Origin: Anaerolineales bacterium
Lineage (GTDB): Bacteria > Chloroflexota > Anaerolineae > 4572-78 > J111
DNA: 64,000 bases
Direction of reading: 5' to 3'
NCBI GenBank assembly: GCA_020634855.1
Contig: JACKAU010000019.1
Location: forward strand, 62,001-126,000
Positions 46,597 through 55,759 of this stretch are shown in pieces. Both the position numbers and the translations under genes were made by a program. The notes beneath the pieces were generated by a model. That model did no database searches and was not told the DNA's origin. It worked only from the letters and a program-made list of their open reading frames with translations. Each line of letters begins with the position of its first letter. The first letter of the stretch is position 1.

Positions 46597-48366
46597 GTGT
46601 ATCAAAAATTAACACGGGGTCGTAACCTACCCACCCTTACCGCTACGTTTTGTCTGTGGTTGGCCTTGCTGGTCGCCACCAGCCTCATCGCCGGACTGAC
46701 CGATTTCACCGAGACAACGTGGGCCGGGCTAATCTACTGGACCATCGACGGCATTGCCGCTATCGTTGTGACCACTATCGCCGTTCTGGCCTGGCGTTAC
46801 AATCAGCGCTCTCGCTTTTCGATAATGGTTGCGCTGGGGGCGGCCGCCTTTGCCGTCGGCCAGGTTTCGCTGCGAATGACGCCCTTGTGGCATTGGAACC
46901 ATCCACTGGCGATGGTCCCCCATCTGTTGGTGGCGACCTTTACCTTGGGCGTGGTGCTGGCGCTGCTGACCGCTTGGCAGTTACCCGCCGCCCGCCACAC
47001 CGGCCTGGATCACAGCCATCGATTTTTCTGGCGTTCGATTATTCTGACCGGGGCCAGTTTCTTGATCTTACTGGTAACCGGTACGGTCGTTACCCAAACC
47101 GGGGCCGGGGTGGCTTGCCCCGATTGGCCCTTGTGCCAGGGAGAAATCTTTCCGGCCACGCTCAATACCGGGGTGGCGCTGAATCTGCTCCACCGCTTTA
47201 TGACGATTGCCGTTGGCGTGCTGGTAGCCGCCATTATCCTGCAAACGCGCCGCTACTACACCCGCTATCCGTTGATAGCCCGTTGGTCTACCATTTTGGG
47301 CATCATTTTCGTCGGCCAGATTATCGCCGGCGGCCTGTATCCCCTCCTGGGCTATAGCCCCATTCTTTCCTTTATTCACCTGGGACTGACGGCGGCGATT
47401 TGGGGCAGCCTGGTGGTGTTGGCCACCATCTGCGCCCTGACGCTCGATACGCCTCTACCGGCTACTGAAACCGGGCCGGCGGCCGGGCCGGTGAACCTGA
47501 CCTTCAAGCAAAAGGCGGGCGTTTACTTCAAGTTGACCAAACCGTGGATTATGATTCTGCTGTTGCTGACCACGCTGACGGCCATGTTCATCGCCGCCGA
47601 GGGCTTGCCCCCTATCCCCCTCCTACTGCTCACCTTACTGGGCGGCGCGATGTCGTCCGGGGGGGCCAGTGTACTCAACAGCTACGTTGATAGCGATATC
47701 GACCAGCTTATGTCGCGCACCTCTCGCCGGGCGACCGTGACCGGGCTGGTTTCGCCGCAAGAAACGCTCATCTTTGGGCTGGTACTCAGTACCCTCTCAT
47801 TCCTGCTGTTTGCCAGTTTGGTCAATACCCTCAGCGCCATTCTGAGTACGCTGGGTATTCTTTACTATGTCTTCTTCTACACGCTCTATCTCAAACGCAG
47901 CACCATCCACAACATCATCATCGGTGGGGCTGCCGGCGCCATTCCCCCACTGGTCGGTTGGGCCGCCGTCACCAACAATTTAGAGTTGAGCGCCTTCTAT
48001 TTGTTTGCCATCATCTTCTTCTGGACGCCGCCTCACACCTGGGCCTTGGCCTTGATGGTCGAGAAAGATTACGCCAAAGCACGCGTTCCGATGCTGCCGG
48101 TGGTTATGGGCGAACAGGAGACAACCTACCAGATCTTTCTCTACAGCATCTTGCTGATTACCGTCACCCTGTTACCCTTCACCTTTGGCATGCTCGGCTG
48201 GTTTTACTTGATTGTAGCGACGGTGCTAGGAGCGCGTTTTATCCAACTGGCCTGGCAGTTGTGGCGTGACTATAACAAAGCCGTCAGTAGAAAGCTGTAC
48301 AAATATTCCCAATCCTACTTGGCCCTGCTGTTTATCGTCATGGCCATCGACCGCGCCCTGTTCTAA
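46597..48366 (+). CDS. ctaA-ctaB: Heme A synthase - protoheme IX farnesyltransferase fusion (CtaA-CtaB)
   Basis: Two steps of heme A synthesis in one 589-residue membrane protein. N-terminal COX15/CtaA half (about 1-295): VTGTVVTQTGAGVACPDWPLCQG with the Cys pair, LLHRFMTIAVG and SFIHLGLTAAIWG histidines. C-terminal UbiA prenyltransferase half (about 305-589): NSYVDSDIDQLMSRTSRRATVTG with the Asp-rich Mg-farnesyl-PP site, and WTPPHTWALALMVEKDYAKARVPMLPVV. The start is GTG 46597. Such fusions are characteristic of Chloroflexota, which supports the taxonomic guess. The pathway serves an aa3-type oxidase not encoded here. Confidence 0.93.
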   Translation: MYQKLTRGRNLPTLTATFCLWLALLVATSLIAGLTDFTETTWAGLIYWTIDGIAAIVVTTIAVLAWRYNQRSRFSIMVALGAAAFAVGQVSLRMTPLWHWNHPLAMVPHLLVATFTLGVVLALLTAWQLPAARHTGLDHSHRFFWRSIILTGASFLILLVTGTVVTQTGAGVACPDWPLCQGEIFPATLNTGVALNLLHRFMTIAVGVLVAAIILQTRRYYTRYPLIARWSTILGIIFVGQIIAGGLYPLLGYSPILSFIHLGLTAAIWGSLVVLATICALTLDTPLPATETGPAAGPVNLTFKQKAGVYFKLTKPWIMILLLLTTLTAMFIAAEGLPPIPLLLLTLLGGAMSSGGASVLNSYVDSDIDQLMSRTSRRATVTGLVSPQETLIFGLVLSTLSFLLFASLVNTLSAILSTLGILYYVFFYTLYLKRSTIHNIIIGGAAGAIPPLVGWAAVTNNLELSAFYLFAIIFFWTPPHTWALALMVEKDYAKARVPMLPVVMGEQETTYQIFLYSILLITVTLLPFTFGMLGWFYLIVATVLGARFIQLAWQLWRDYNKAVSRKLYKYSQSYLALLFIVMAIDRALF

Positions 48367-48377
48367 CGCCGACAGAA

Positions 48378-50342
48378 TCACATCATCGACAGCACAAAGA
48401 TCAGCAGCCCACCGCCCACCAGCAAAAACAGCATGACGCCCAATATGGCGGCGAGCCATGTACCGGCTTCAAAACCACCGGCCAGGTCAATTGTCTCGCC
48501 TTCAATCGCCTGCTCGATGCCCCGAGCGATCTGCTGAGCATAGACCTCGACCGGTTCGGGCTTGACCCCGACCCATAGCCAGCCGGCCTGGGCCTGCGGG
48601 ATGACAAATTTTGTCGCCTGACTGGCGGCGATGGCCGGTTCGACCACACCGGCAGCGAGAGCCTGCCACGAACCGGTAATGTAGCCGACGCTGTCGAGTT
48701 CGGCCGTGGCAAAGGGTTTTCCCTCCATCGCGGTCGTGGCCTGGGGCGTCAGGCCCAGCGGTTTAAGCTGGACGCCGGGCAGTGCTTTCTGCAACTGGCG
48801 CAGAACGGCTTGTCCTAACCGCCCCTCGCCGCCGTCGATCACGGCCACGGCAATATCGGCCATGCGCCTGGCCCGCGCTTGGCTGTCCAATTGACCGTCG
48901 AGCCGGATGGCCCACCAGTGGTACAGCCACACCCCGGCGGCCAGCAGCGAGATGACCAGGGCGTTCAACACCTGCGTTAGAAAATCGTCGGGCAGGTCGG
49001 CCCCCAGCAGGGCGGTTAAAATGTGGAACACAAACCAGCCGGCGCTGCCAAAGATCAGCAGGGCGGCCACAAAAATAAATAGATACAGATAGATTTTACG
49101 CACCAACGAGCGATACTCGGCCGCCTGTTGAGTTGCTTCAGGCTCGACCGACTGGGTGACCTGCTGTTGCAACGATCGCCAGGGCAGCAGCCAGACCGGC
49201 GTCCCGACCAGCGTCAGAGCCACAAACAGAGCCACTTCATCCCTATAAAAACTCAAGCCAATAACGGCCGGCGAGGTCACGACATCGATGATCAGTGTCA
49301 GCAGGCCGGCGACTCCGGTCAGCAAGGTGGCTAAGCCCAAGGCCGCCACCAGGTAGCCGTACACTCGCCGGACCCCGGCCTGGCGCGGCGCTTCCGGCGC
49401 CTGGGCTGCGTCTTGGGTCAGGATATAGCGGTGATACGTCCAAAACAGCGCCCCAACGACCAACAGTGGCACGGGTGTGCTCAACTGCCATAGCAGTGGA
49501 TCAGAGGAAGGCTGCCCGCCCAGGGCCAATTCCAGCAGCCGCTGGAGCAGCATGACGCCGCTACTCAAAGCCATAACCGCATAGATAAACACGGCCAAAT
49601 AGAGATAAATCTTACGCAGCACAGAACGTTCCTCGGCGGGGTTGCCGCTATGGAAGTCACGCTGCAAAATGGACCAATGGACCACCCAAATGGCCGTCCC
49701 GACTAGCAGTTGGGCGCAGGAAGCGGCCACCAACGTCCGCCAGCCAATCCCATCCAGCGACCGCATCAGCGCTTGCAGCAGATTGACCCCGCCCCAGGTG
49801 ACCATCGCCAACCCGCCCAACGCAAAGCCCAGTAAATACAGACGGCGCAGGCCCAGGTTAACAGTTTGGGTTGAGATCGCTTGCCAGTTTGATGGCTGGC
49901 GCGTTTGCCGCCATAGATACAGCCAAACTACCGTCCAAACCAGGACGGCGGCGATATTTTCGGCGGCGGATAAGTTGTATGGATAGTAATCGGGCAGCGA
50001 GCCGCCGACCAGCGCCACCAAGCCCCGGGCCACCAGGCGGTACAGGTTGCTCAGCACCGGCATCGCGCCGATGGCCATTACCCCGTAGAAGAATAGGGTG
50101 CGGACGGGCGACTCACGCTCGTCGTCACTGGCGGCGGCCAAGCGCTGAGCCGGCAGCCAGTGAAACAGAAAAATCGGCAGGCCGACGATAATCGCGGCCA
50201 GCAAGGTCGCCAAGCCGGTAATCTGGCCGGCGCCAATCCCTTCGCTCAACACCAGCCGAGCCAGCCCAATAACGGACCAGGTGACCGCCACCAGGCTGAT
50301 CGCCGCGACCAGGTAGAGATATATGCGTCGTACGGTTAACAT
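48378..50342 (-). CDS. Polytopic membrane protein built from DUF5671-like repeats
   Basis: 654 residues. About six repeats of a unit with a basic lead-in and a hydrophobic pair, for example VRRIYLYLVAAISLVAVTWS, LRKIYLYLAVFIYAVMALSS and VRKIYLYLFIFVAALLIFGS. A soluble segment (about 480-620) follows the last repeat, and a final helix (LAAILGVMLFLLVGGGLLIF) ends the protein. The repeats resemble DUF5671. Function unknown. It is convergent with ctaA-ctaB, 11 bases apart. Confidence 0.7.
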   Translation of the reverse strand: MLTVRRIYLYLVAAISLVAVTWSVIGLARLVLSEGIGAGQITGLATLLAAIIVGLPIFLFHWLPAQRLAAASDDERESPVRTLFFYGVMAIGAMPVLSNLYRLVARGLVALVGGSLPDYYPYNLSAAENIAAVLVWTVVWLYLWRQTRQPSNWQAISTQTVNLGLRRLYLLGFALGGLAMVTWGGVNLLQALMRSLDGIGWRTLVAASCAQLLVGTAIWVVHWSILQRDFHSGNPAEERSVLRKIYLYLAVFIYAVMALSSGVMLLQRLLELALGGQPSSDPLLWQLSTPVPLLVVGALFWTYHRYILTQDAAQAPEAPRQAGVRRVYGYLVAALGLATLLTGVAGLLTLIIDVVTSPAVIGLSFYRDEVALFVALTLVGTPVWLLPWRSLQQQVTQSVEPEATQQAAEYRSLVRKIYLYLFIFVAALLIFGSAGWFVFHILTALLGADLPDDFLTQVLNALVISLLAAGVWLYHWWAIRLDGQLDSQARARRMADIAVAVIDGGEGRLGQAVLRQLQKALPGVQLKPLGLTPQATTAMEGKPFATAELDSVGYITGSWQALAAGVVEPAIAASQATKFVIPQAQAGWLWVGVKPEPVEVYAQQIARGIEQAIEGETIDLAGGFEAGTWLAAILGVMLFLLVGGGLLIFVLSMM

Positions 50343-50484
50343 CGTATCCTCCTAAACGAATGGAGATCGGAGACAGGAGATTGGAGATTAGGTAATTAAT
50401 ACGCCCGAAGATCGCCCCTTAATCCCTACTACCTACCCCCTACCCCTCGGTTTGGGTACATAGGTGGTAACTGAAGCTAGTTGC

Positions 50485-50964
50485 TTATTCCTCGTTATCC
50501 CAATCATAGCCCCAATACGGATACGGGAACTGGGTCAGCCACCAACCGGAGCCGTCGGGCGTGGCCTGGAGATAAGCCGTGTTGCGATCGGTGTAGGTAT
50601 TACTGTCGAAGATGCCGCCGGCGCGGTAGGTGGTAATCGCTACGTCGACTTGGGCATGCCCATCGGTCTGCGTTGTCTCGCCAATTTGCAGCGAGGCATC
50701 CGACTGGCGGCCGTAGTTGTCGAGGTCGCGGATAAACTTATCCAGGTCGGGTTTAGACTTAAGATCATCGGACAGATAACTGTACGCCTTCTCATAATCT
50801 TTACGCTGCAAGGCCAGATAATAGTTGTGAACCACACCGGCCGGGGTATCGTCGGCAATGTAGCTCTCCTCACCGGGCCGGCGCAGCAAGACCACCGTCA
50901 GCGACACAATCACCAGCACAACAATGCCGATGACGATACCGATCAGAAATTTATCGTTTTTCAT
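50485..50964 (-). CDS. Membrane-anchored NTF2-like (DUF4878-type) protein
   Basis: 159 residues: an N-terminal anchor (FLIGIVIGIVVLVIVSLTVV) then a compact domain starting DTPAGVVHNYYLALQRKDYEKAYSYLSDD, the helix-turn typical of SnoaL/NTF2-like and DUF4878 proteins. The C-terminus is aromatic and acidic (FPYPYWGYDWDNEE). No catalytic residues are evident. Probably a small envelope protein. It is on the same strand as the DUF5671-like gene, 142 bases upstream of it. Confidence 0.7.
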   Translation of the reverse strand: MKNDKFLIGIVIGIVVLVIVSLTVVLLRRPGEESYIADDTPAGVVHNYYLALQRKDYEKAYSYLSDDLKSKPDLDKFIRDLDNYGRQSDASLQIGETTQTDGHAQVDVAITTYRAGGIFDSNTYTDRNTAYLQATPDGSGWWLTQFPYPYWGYDWDNEE

Positions 50965-51030
50965 GGTGTACCTGCACTTTCCCCAAAAGGTAATTGGTTA
51001 TGGGTAATTCGTAATTGGTTATGCACCAAC

Positions 51031-51092
51031 AACTCCACAAACTCCATTAACTCCATTAACTCTACGAACTCTATCAACTCCACAAACTCGCC
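51031..51092. repeat. 9-bp tandem repeat (AACTCCATT type)
   Basis: Seven imperfect 9-bp units of AACTCCATT/AACTCTATC. The same unit recurs in reverse orientation at 58398-58440. Confidence 0.8.
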
Positions 51093-51160
51093 TACTCTAC
51101 TAAGTATACTCCAATTCACGCCCCGTGTGACCTATCGAAGGATAGGGTTCTTCGGCCCAT

Positions 51161-51190
51161 TTGACGAGGGCCGTTGGGCTAATATACAAT
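51161..51190 (+). promoter_or_regulatory. Promoter of the E1 alpha/beta operon with a palindrome at the start site
   Basis: TTGACG (51161-51166) with TATACA (51183-51188, spacer 16) or TACAAT (51185-51190, spacer 18). The palindrome AATACCGGTATT (51188-51199) overlaps the predicted start site and may be an operator. Confidence 0.5.
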
Positions 51191-51223
51191 ACCGGTATTC
51201 CACCCTCAGCAAAGGATGTACCG

Positions 51224-52273
51224 ATGCCCGATAACCCTATCTACCAAATTTTGACGCCGGCGGGCGATGTGATCGGCGATGTGCCGGACTTGGCGGACGA
51301 AACGTTGGTGGGCCTCTATCGCTGGATGGTGATGGCCCGCATCTTCTCTGACCGGATGGTGGCTTTGCAGCGCCAGGGCCGCATGGGTACCTTTGCCCCG
51401 CTGAACGGCCAGGAAGCCACCTGCGTGGCGATGGCTGCGCCGCTGGAGGAAAAAGATTGGCTGCTTGGCTCCTACCGCGAGAGCTTCCCCTATATTGTCA
51501 AAGGGGTGCCGCTACTGTCGCAGATGAAACATTGGGGCGGCCATCTGCCGGTCGATTATCCTTACGAGGCTCGCTGCATCCCCTTTCAAATTGTGCTAGC
51601 TACCCAGGTGCTGCACGCAGTGGGCATTGCCATGGCGATAAAGTATAAAAAGGAAAAACAGGTGGTCATGGTCGGCTGCGGCGATGGAGCCACCTCCGAA
51701 GGCGATTTCAACGAGGCGCTCAACTTTGCCGGCGTTTTCAAGCCGCCGGTCATCTTCTTGGTGCAAAATAACGGCTGGGCCATCTCCGTACCGCGTAAAA
51801 TCCAGACGGCGGTCGAGTACATCGCTCAGCGGGGAGCCGGCTTTGGCGTGCCGAGCCGGATTGTGGATGGCAATGATGTCTTGGCCGTTTACCAGGCCGT
51901 GACCGAGGCTGCTGATCGGGCCAAGGCCGGTGAGGGCGCAACTTTGATTGAGGCCATCACCTATCGTCTCGGCGCCCACACCACCGCCGACGACCCGACC
52001 AAATATCAGCCCCCGGCTGAGTTAGACGCCTGGCGGCAGCGCGATCCAATCACCCGCTATCGCAAATTTTTGATGGACCGGACGCTGTTGACCGACGCCC
52101 AAGATGAGCAACTGCATGATGATGTTAACGCTGAATTCCAGGCCGCCCTCGATCTATACGAAGCTCTCCCTCCACCCAATCCGGCCCACCAGTTCGATTA
52201 TACTTATGCCGAATTACCCCCGCAGTTGCAGCGGCAGCGAGAGGAGTTCCTAGAACTGGGAAGTTGGAGGTAA
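51224..52273 (+). CDS. 2-oxoacid dehydrogenase E1 component, alpha subunit (PdhA/BkdA-like)
   Basis: Thiamine-diphosphate-dependent decarboxylase subunit, 349 residues from ATG 51224 (AAGGATG upstream; the frame opens earlier but across the promoter). The TPP motif runs from GDG (153-155) to N182-N183 (GDGATSEGDFNEAL ... QNNGWAIS). YRLGAHTTADDPTKYQP is the phosphorylation-loop region of the family. It pairs with the beta subunit four bases downstream. Whether the substrate is pyruvate, acetoin or a branched-chain 2-oxoacid cannot be settled. E2 and E3 are not next to it. Confidence 0.9.
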   Translation: MPDNPIYQILTPAGDVIGDVPDLADETLVGLYRWMVMARIFSDRMVALQRQGRMGTFAPLNGQEATCVAMAAPLEEKDWLLGSYRESFPYIVKGVPLLSQMKHWGGHLPVDYPYEARCIPFQIVLATQVLHAVGIAMAIKYKKEKQVVMVGCGDGATSEGDFNEALNFAGVFKPPVIFLVQNNGWAISVPRKIQTAVEYIAQRGAGFGVPSRIVDGNDVLAVYQAVTEAADRAKAGEGATLIEAITYRLGAHTTADDPTKYQPPAELDAWRQRDPITRYRKFLMDRTLLTDAQDEQLHDDVNAEFQAALDLYEALPPPNPAHQFDYTYAELPPQLQRQREEFLELGSWR

Positions 52274-52277
52274 ATCG

Positions 52278-53258
52278 ATGCCTAAATGGACGATGGTCCA
52301 GGCGATTAATAATGCCCTAGCCATAGAACTGGAGCGCAATCCCGATGTGCTGGTCTTTGGCGAGGATGTAGGCCAAAACGGCGGCGTCTTTCGAGTGACC
52401 GATGGCCTGCAAGAGCGCTTTGGAGAAGCACGGGTATTCGACACCCCGCTGGCGGAGTCGGCCATAGTGGGGACGGCGCTGGGGATGGCGATTTATGGAC
52501 TGCGACCCGTGGCCGAAATTCAGTTTGCGCCGTTTACCTATCCCTGCTTCAATCAAATCGCCACCCAGGTGACGCGGATGCGGTATCGCTCTTGTGGCGT
52601 TTACACCGCGCCGTTGGTCATTCGCGCGCCGTGCGGCGGCGGGGTGCGCCCACCGGAAATGCACTCGGACAGCGTCGAAGCACTGTTTATGCATGTGCAG
52701 GGGATCAAAGTGGTCATGCCCTCGACGCCGTACGACGCTAAAGGACTGCTCCACGCGGCCATTGATGATCCGGACCCGGTGCTGTTTTTAGAACATATGA
52801 AATTGTATCGATCCTTCCGGCAGGATGTGCCGGAAGACCGTTACACGCTGCCGCTAGGACAGGCCCACGTGGTCAAACCTGGCCGCGAGGTGACGGTCAT
52901 CGCCTACGCGGCAATGGTGAATGTGGCGCTGGCAGCCGCCCAGCAGGTTGAACAGGCGAGCGGCGCGTCGGTCGAGGTGATCGATCTGCGCAGCATCGCG
53001 CCGTTGGATGAAGAGACGATTGCGACTTCGGTCGGCAAAACGGGCCGGGCAGTCGTTGTCCACGAGGCGCCCCGTACGGGCGGCGTGGCGGCGGAGATTA
53101 TTGCTGTCATCAACGACCAGTGTCTTTACTCGCTGCTCAAGCCGGTTGAGCGCGTCACCGGCCCGGACACACCCTTTCCCATGCCCAAACTGGAGGACAC
53201 CTTCATCCCCACCCCGGAGCGCGTCGCCAGAGCGATCTATCGCGTGTTGGAGCCGTAA
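52278..53258 (+). CDS. 2-oxoacid dehydrogenase E1 component, beta subunit (PdhB/BkdB-like)
   Basis: 326 residues, transketolase-like beta subunit that completes the E1 active site. Motifs include GEDVGQNGGVFRVTDGLQ, TPLAESAIVGTALGMA, RAPCGGGVRPPEMHSDSVEAL and the C-terminal VIDLRSIAPLDEETIATSV with HEAPRTGG. It starts four bases after E1 alpha. No lipoyl E2 gene follows; the next gene is a small zinc-ribbon protein 170 bases away. Confidence 0.92.
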   Translation: MPKWTMVQAINNALAIELERNPDVLVFGEDVGQNGGVFRVTDGLQERFGEARVFDTPLAESAIVGTALGMAIYGLRPVAEIQFAPFTYPCFNQIATQVTRMRYRSCGVYTAPLVIRAPCGGGVRPPEMHSDSVEALFMHVQGIKVVMPSTPYDAKGLLHAAIDDPDPVLFLEHMKLYRSFRQDVPEDRYTLPLGQAHVVKPGREVTVIAYAAMVNVALAAAQQVEQASGASVEVIDLRSIAPLDEETIATSVGKTGRAVVVHEAPRTGGVAAEIIAVINDQCLYSLLKPVERVTGPDTPFPMPKLEDTFIPTPERVARAIYRVLEP

Positions 53259-53283
53259 AAATTGGGAGCATTCAGCCCTTAGC

Positions 53284-53397
53284 GATCAGCTATCAGCTTC
53301 GTTTTCATGCTCGCCCTTTTTAGGGATGGAGCCAATTCTGATAGCCCAAAGTCAACTTTAGTTTTAATTACTGACGGCTGACCGCTGATAGCTGACC
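53284..53397. repeat. Inverted CAGCTATCAGC repeat after the E1 operon
   Basis: GATCAGCTATCAGC (53284-53297) and GCTGATAGCTGACC (53384-53397) pair at 13 of 14 positions. Similar tracts lie near 2950-2975. Confidence 0.6.
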
Positions 53398-53431
53398 GCT
53401 TATACTAATATTAGTGAGAGGGATTCTACCC

Positions 53432-53695
53432 ATGTCAAATTTACCGAAAAAATATAAAGATGTTGCAAAAGCGATTATTCCTTACGTGCCGGAGAACACA
53501 GAATCGCAGCAGATGGCGCTAATTAATATTGAACCCTCGTTGCCGTGCTTTCTATGCGGCAACCCGGCCAACATGGCCCTGGCCGCGCCCGCGCCCGAAT
53601 ACGCGCACGGCCAGGCTGTTCCCTGGCTGACGTTTCCCATCTGCCGGCGCTGCGAAACGGCCCAAGTACAAAGCCAATCCGGCGAGGCCGATTAA
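53432..53695 (+). CDS. Small zinc-ribbon protein
   Basis: 87 residues from ATG 53432 (GAGAGGGA upstream). Two CxxC pairs 37 residues apart (CFLCGNPANM and CRRCETAQ) suggest one zinc site. The N-terminal helix is basic (LPKKYKDVAKAIIPYV). Not recognised. It stands between repeat-rich noncoding stretches. Confidence 0.6.
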   Translation: MSNLPKKYKDVAKAIIPYVPENTESQQMALINIEPSLPCFLCGNPANMALAAPAPEYAHGQAVPWLTFPICRRCETAQVQSQSGEAD

Positions 53696-53996
53696 GGCGC
53701 GGTGACGGCAAAAAAACACGCTGGCGGATACCCTATCAATTTGACACTCTTCTGGGCTGCGAAGTTATAGCCTTAATCACGGGACCGCCGTCAGCCGACC
53801 GCAGACTGCCGAAAAGTACGCACATTTGTAGGTATCCGGCGGTCTACGGTCGGTGGTCAGCCGTCAGAAGCCAAATCGAAGTTATATCGGTTAGCCCATA
53901 TTTCTCAAGCATTTCTTATGAAGCATGGCTTGGTCACTCATCAAACCAAGCCTTTTTTGTTGCAAAGATTTTGTTGCAGAAACAAGGAGTATCATC
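53696..53996. other. Intergenic region with an imperfect inverted repeat
   Basis: No gene is seen. An imperfect long inverted repeat spans about 53790-53873 (GCCGTCAGCCGACCGCAGAC against GTCTACGGTCGGTGGTCAGC). Confidence 0.5.
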
Positions 53997-54944
53997 ATGA
54001 AACAAAAATTCACTGCTTTATTTACGTACGACAATCTCTTTCTGTTCTTACGGAGTTACCTATTTCTGACCATCGGGACACTGTTGGTCGTGGCCAGCTT
54101 CGATATCTTTATGCGGCGGACAAACATCGCGCCCGGCGGGGTAATGGGGTTGGCGTTGATTGTCAACCACCTAACCGGCCTGGCGTTGGGCACGGCCACG
54201 CTGTTACTTCAGATACCGATGTTAATTTTGGGCTTCTATTTTCTGGGCCGCTTTCATTTTCTGGTGACCACCTGGTATGTTACCCTCCTCTACGGTTTTT
54301 GCCTGGATTATTTTACAGGCTGGTTGCCCCAGCAGGGATTGACGGACGATTTACTGCTCAATACGCTCTACGGCGGCGTATTGGGCGGCATTGGCCTGGG
54401 GTTAATCTTTTTGGGCCGAGGCGCATTTGCCGGTACCGGTATCATCAGCCGCATTATTCAATTAAAAACCGGGCTACCGATTACACAGCTCTATATGATG
54501 GTCGATGGCGGCATCATTTTTATGCAGGGACTCTTTTTTGGCTGGGAAATCGCGCTGTACGCGCTGTTGATGCTGTTTATCTACGGTCTGGCCACCGACT
54601 ATATGCTCGAAGGACCGAGTGTTATCCGCACTGTCTTCATTATAACCACGCACCCCGAGGAGATTTCGCGGGCCTTATTCGAACGACTGGGGGTGGGCAT
54701 TACCGGTTGGGACTCGAAAGGGATGTACACCCATACAGAGAAAACGACGCTGTTCTGTACCGTTTACCGGCCCGACATCGCGCTGGTTAAAGTGGTGGTA
54801 GGCCAGGTCGATCCGGGGGCGTTTGTGGTCATAGGCCAGGGACATCAGGCCAGCGGCGGAGTCTTACGCCATAAAATCCAGCGAGGAGGTAAGCCAAAAG
54901 TCGAAACCCCGGAGACGCCCCAACTGGCGGTCAAAACCGGTTAA
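53997..54944 (+). CDS. YitT family membrane protein (DUF161/DUF2179)
   Basis: 315 residues from ATG 53997 (AAGGAG upstream). Five to six membrane helices contain the family motifs NIAPGGVMGLALIVNHLTG and FGRGAFAGTGIISRI-like GRGAFAGTGIISRIIQLKTG, followed by a cytosolic DUF2179 domain (GVGITGWDSKGMYTHTEKTT; VDPGAFVVIGQGHQASGG). YitT proteins are widespread, and their transport substrate is not established. Confidence 0.88.
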   Translation: MKQKFTALFTYDNLFLFLRSYLFLTIGTLLVVASFDIFMRRTNIAPGGVMGLALIVNHLTGLALGTATLLLQIPMLILGFYFLGRFHFLVTTWYVTLLYGFCLDYFTGWLPQQGLTDDLLLNTLYGGVLGGIGLGLIFLGRGAFAGTGIISRIIQLKTGLPITQLYMMVDGGIIFMQGLFFGWEIALYALLMLFIYGLATDYMLEGPSVIRTVFIITTHPEEISRALFERLGVGITGWDSKGMYTHTEKTTLFCTVYRPDIALVKVVVGQVDPGAFVVIGQGHQASGGVLRHKIQRGGKPKVETPETPQLAVKTG

Positions 54945-55054
54945 CGGGGTTAAGGCGTGCGGCAGGGCCGATTGAGTTCATTCGCTCTGTTGGACGTTTA
55001 ATTGTAAAATAACCACCGATTTAACCTTGTAATAACCGAATAGGGATAGAACCG

Positions 55055-55756
55055 ATGACAGAACATACCGGAGCCAGCTACCAGGGCAGCGCCGGCAGCA
55101 AGTATGCCCAAACTGCCGATACCCGGCCGGCCAACGCGTACTACGAACGGCCGGCCGTGCTCTCACTGCTGCCGGTGCTGGCTAACCAGGAAGTATTAGA
55201 CGCCGGCTGTGGCCCCGGCTGGTATACCGAGTACCTGCTCGACCAGGGCGCGACAGTGACCGCCTGTGATGTCAATGCTGAATTTGTGCGGGTCACTCAA
55301 GCCCGTGTGGGTAGTCGGGCCACAGTATTGCAAGCCAATTTGGCTGAACCCTTGGACTTTGCCGCCGACGGCAGCTTCGATCTGGTGGTCGCCTCACTGG
55401 TGCTACATTATCTCAAAGAGTGGCAGCCGACTTTGCGCGAGTTTTATCGGGTCTTGAAACCGCAGGGCCGGCTGGTCTTTTCCACGCATCATCCTTTTAT
55501 GGATTGGAAACATTTCCAGACCGAAAGCTACTTCATCCCGGAGCTGATCCATGATGAGTGGGATATCGGGCCGGTGCAATTTTATCGACGCCCGTTGACC
55601 CAGATGAGCCGCGATTTGGAGGCCGCCGGCTTTGTCATCGAGCGCCTGCTAGAGCCGCAGCCAACGCCGGAGTATTGGCAAGTCAATCCAGAGCAAGCGG
55701 CGCTCTTCAACATTCATCCCTGGTTCTTAGTTATTCGCGCTAAAAAGGAAGGCTAA
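55055..55756 (+). CDS. Class I SAM-dependent methyltransferase
   Basis: 233 residues. SAM motif I is VLDAGCGPGWYTEYL near residue 50, motif II VTACDVNAEFV, then FDLVVASLVLHYLKEW and LVFSTHHPFMDW. Resembles the ubiE/Methyltransf_11 group. It overlaps in operon with the DinB gene, which starts three bases after its stop. Substrate unknown. Confidence 0.85.
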   Translation: MTEHTGASYQGSAGSKYAQTADTRPANAYYERPAVLSLLPVLANQEVLDAGCGPGWYTEYLLDQGATVTACDVNAEFVRVTQARVGSRATVLQANLAEPLDFAADGSFDLVVASLVLHYLKEWQPTLREFYRVLKPQGRLVFSTHHPFMDWKHFQTESYFIPELIHDEWDIGPVQFYRRPLTQMSRDLEAAGFVIERLLEPQPTPEYWQVNPEQAALFNIHPWFLVIRAKKEG

Positions 55757-55759
55757 GTG

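Noticed and set aside
50464..51234. 256-codon plus-strand frame ending at the E1 promoter
   Set aside because: It runs antisense to the NTF2-like gene and through the 9-bp repeat, giving TNSINS peptides; not a real gene.
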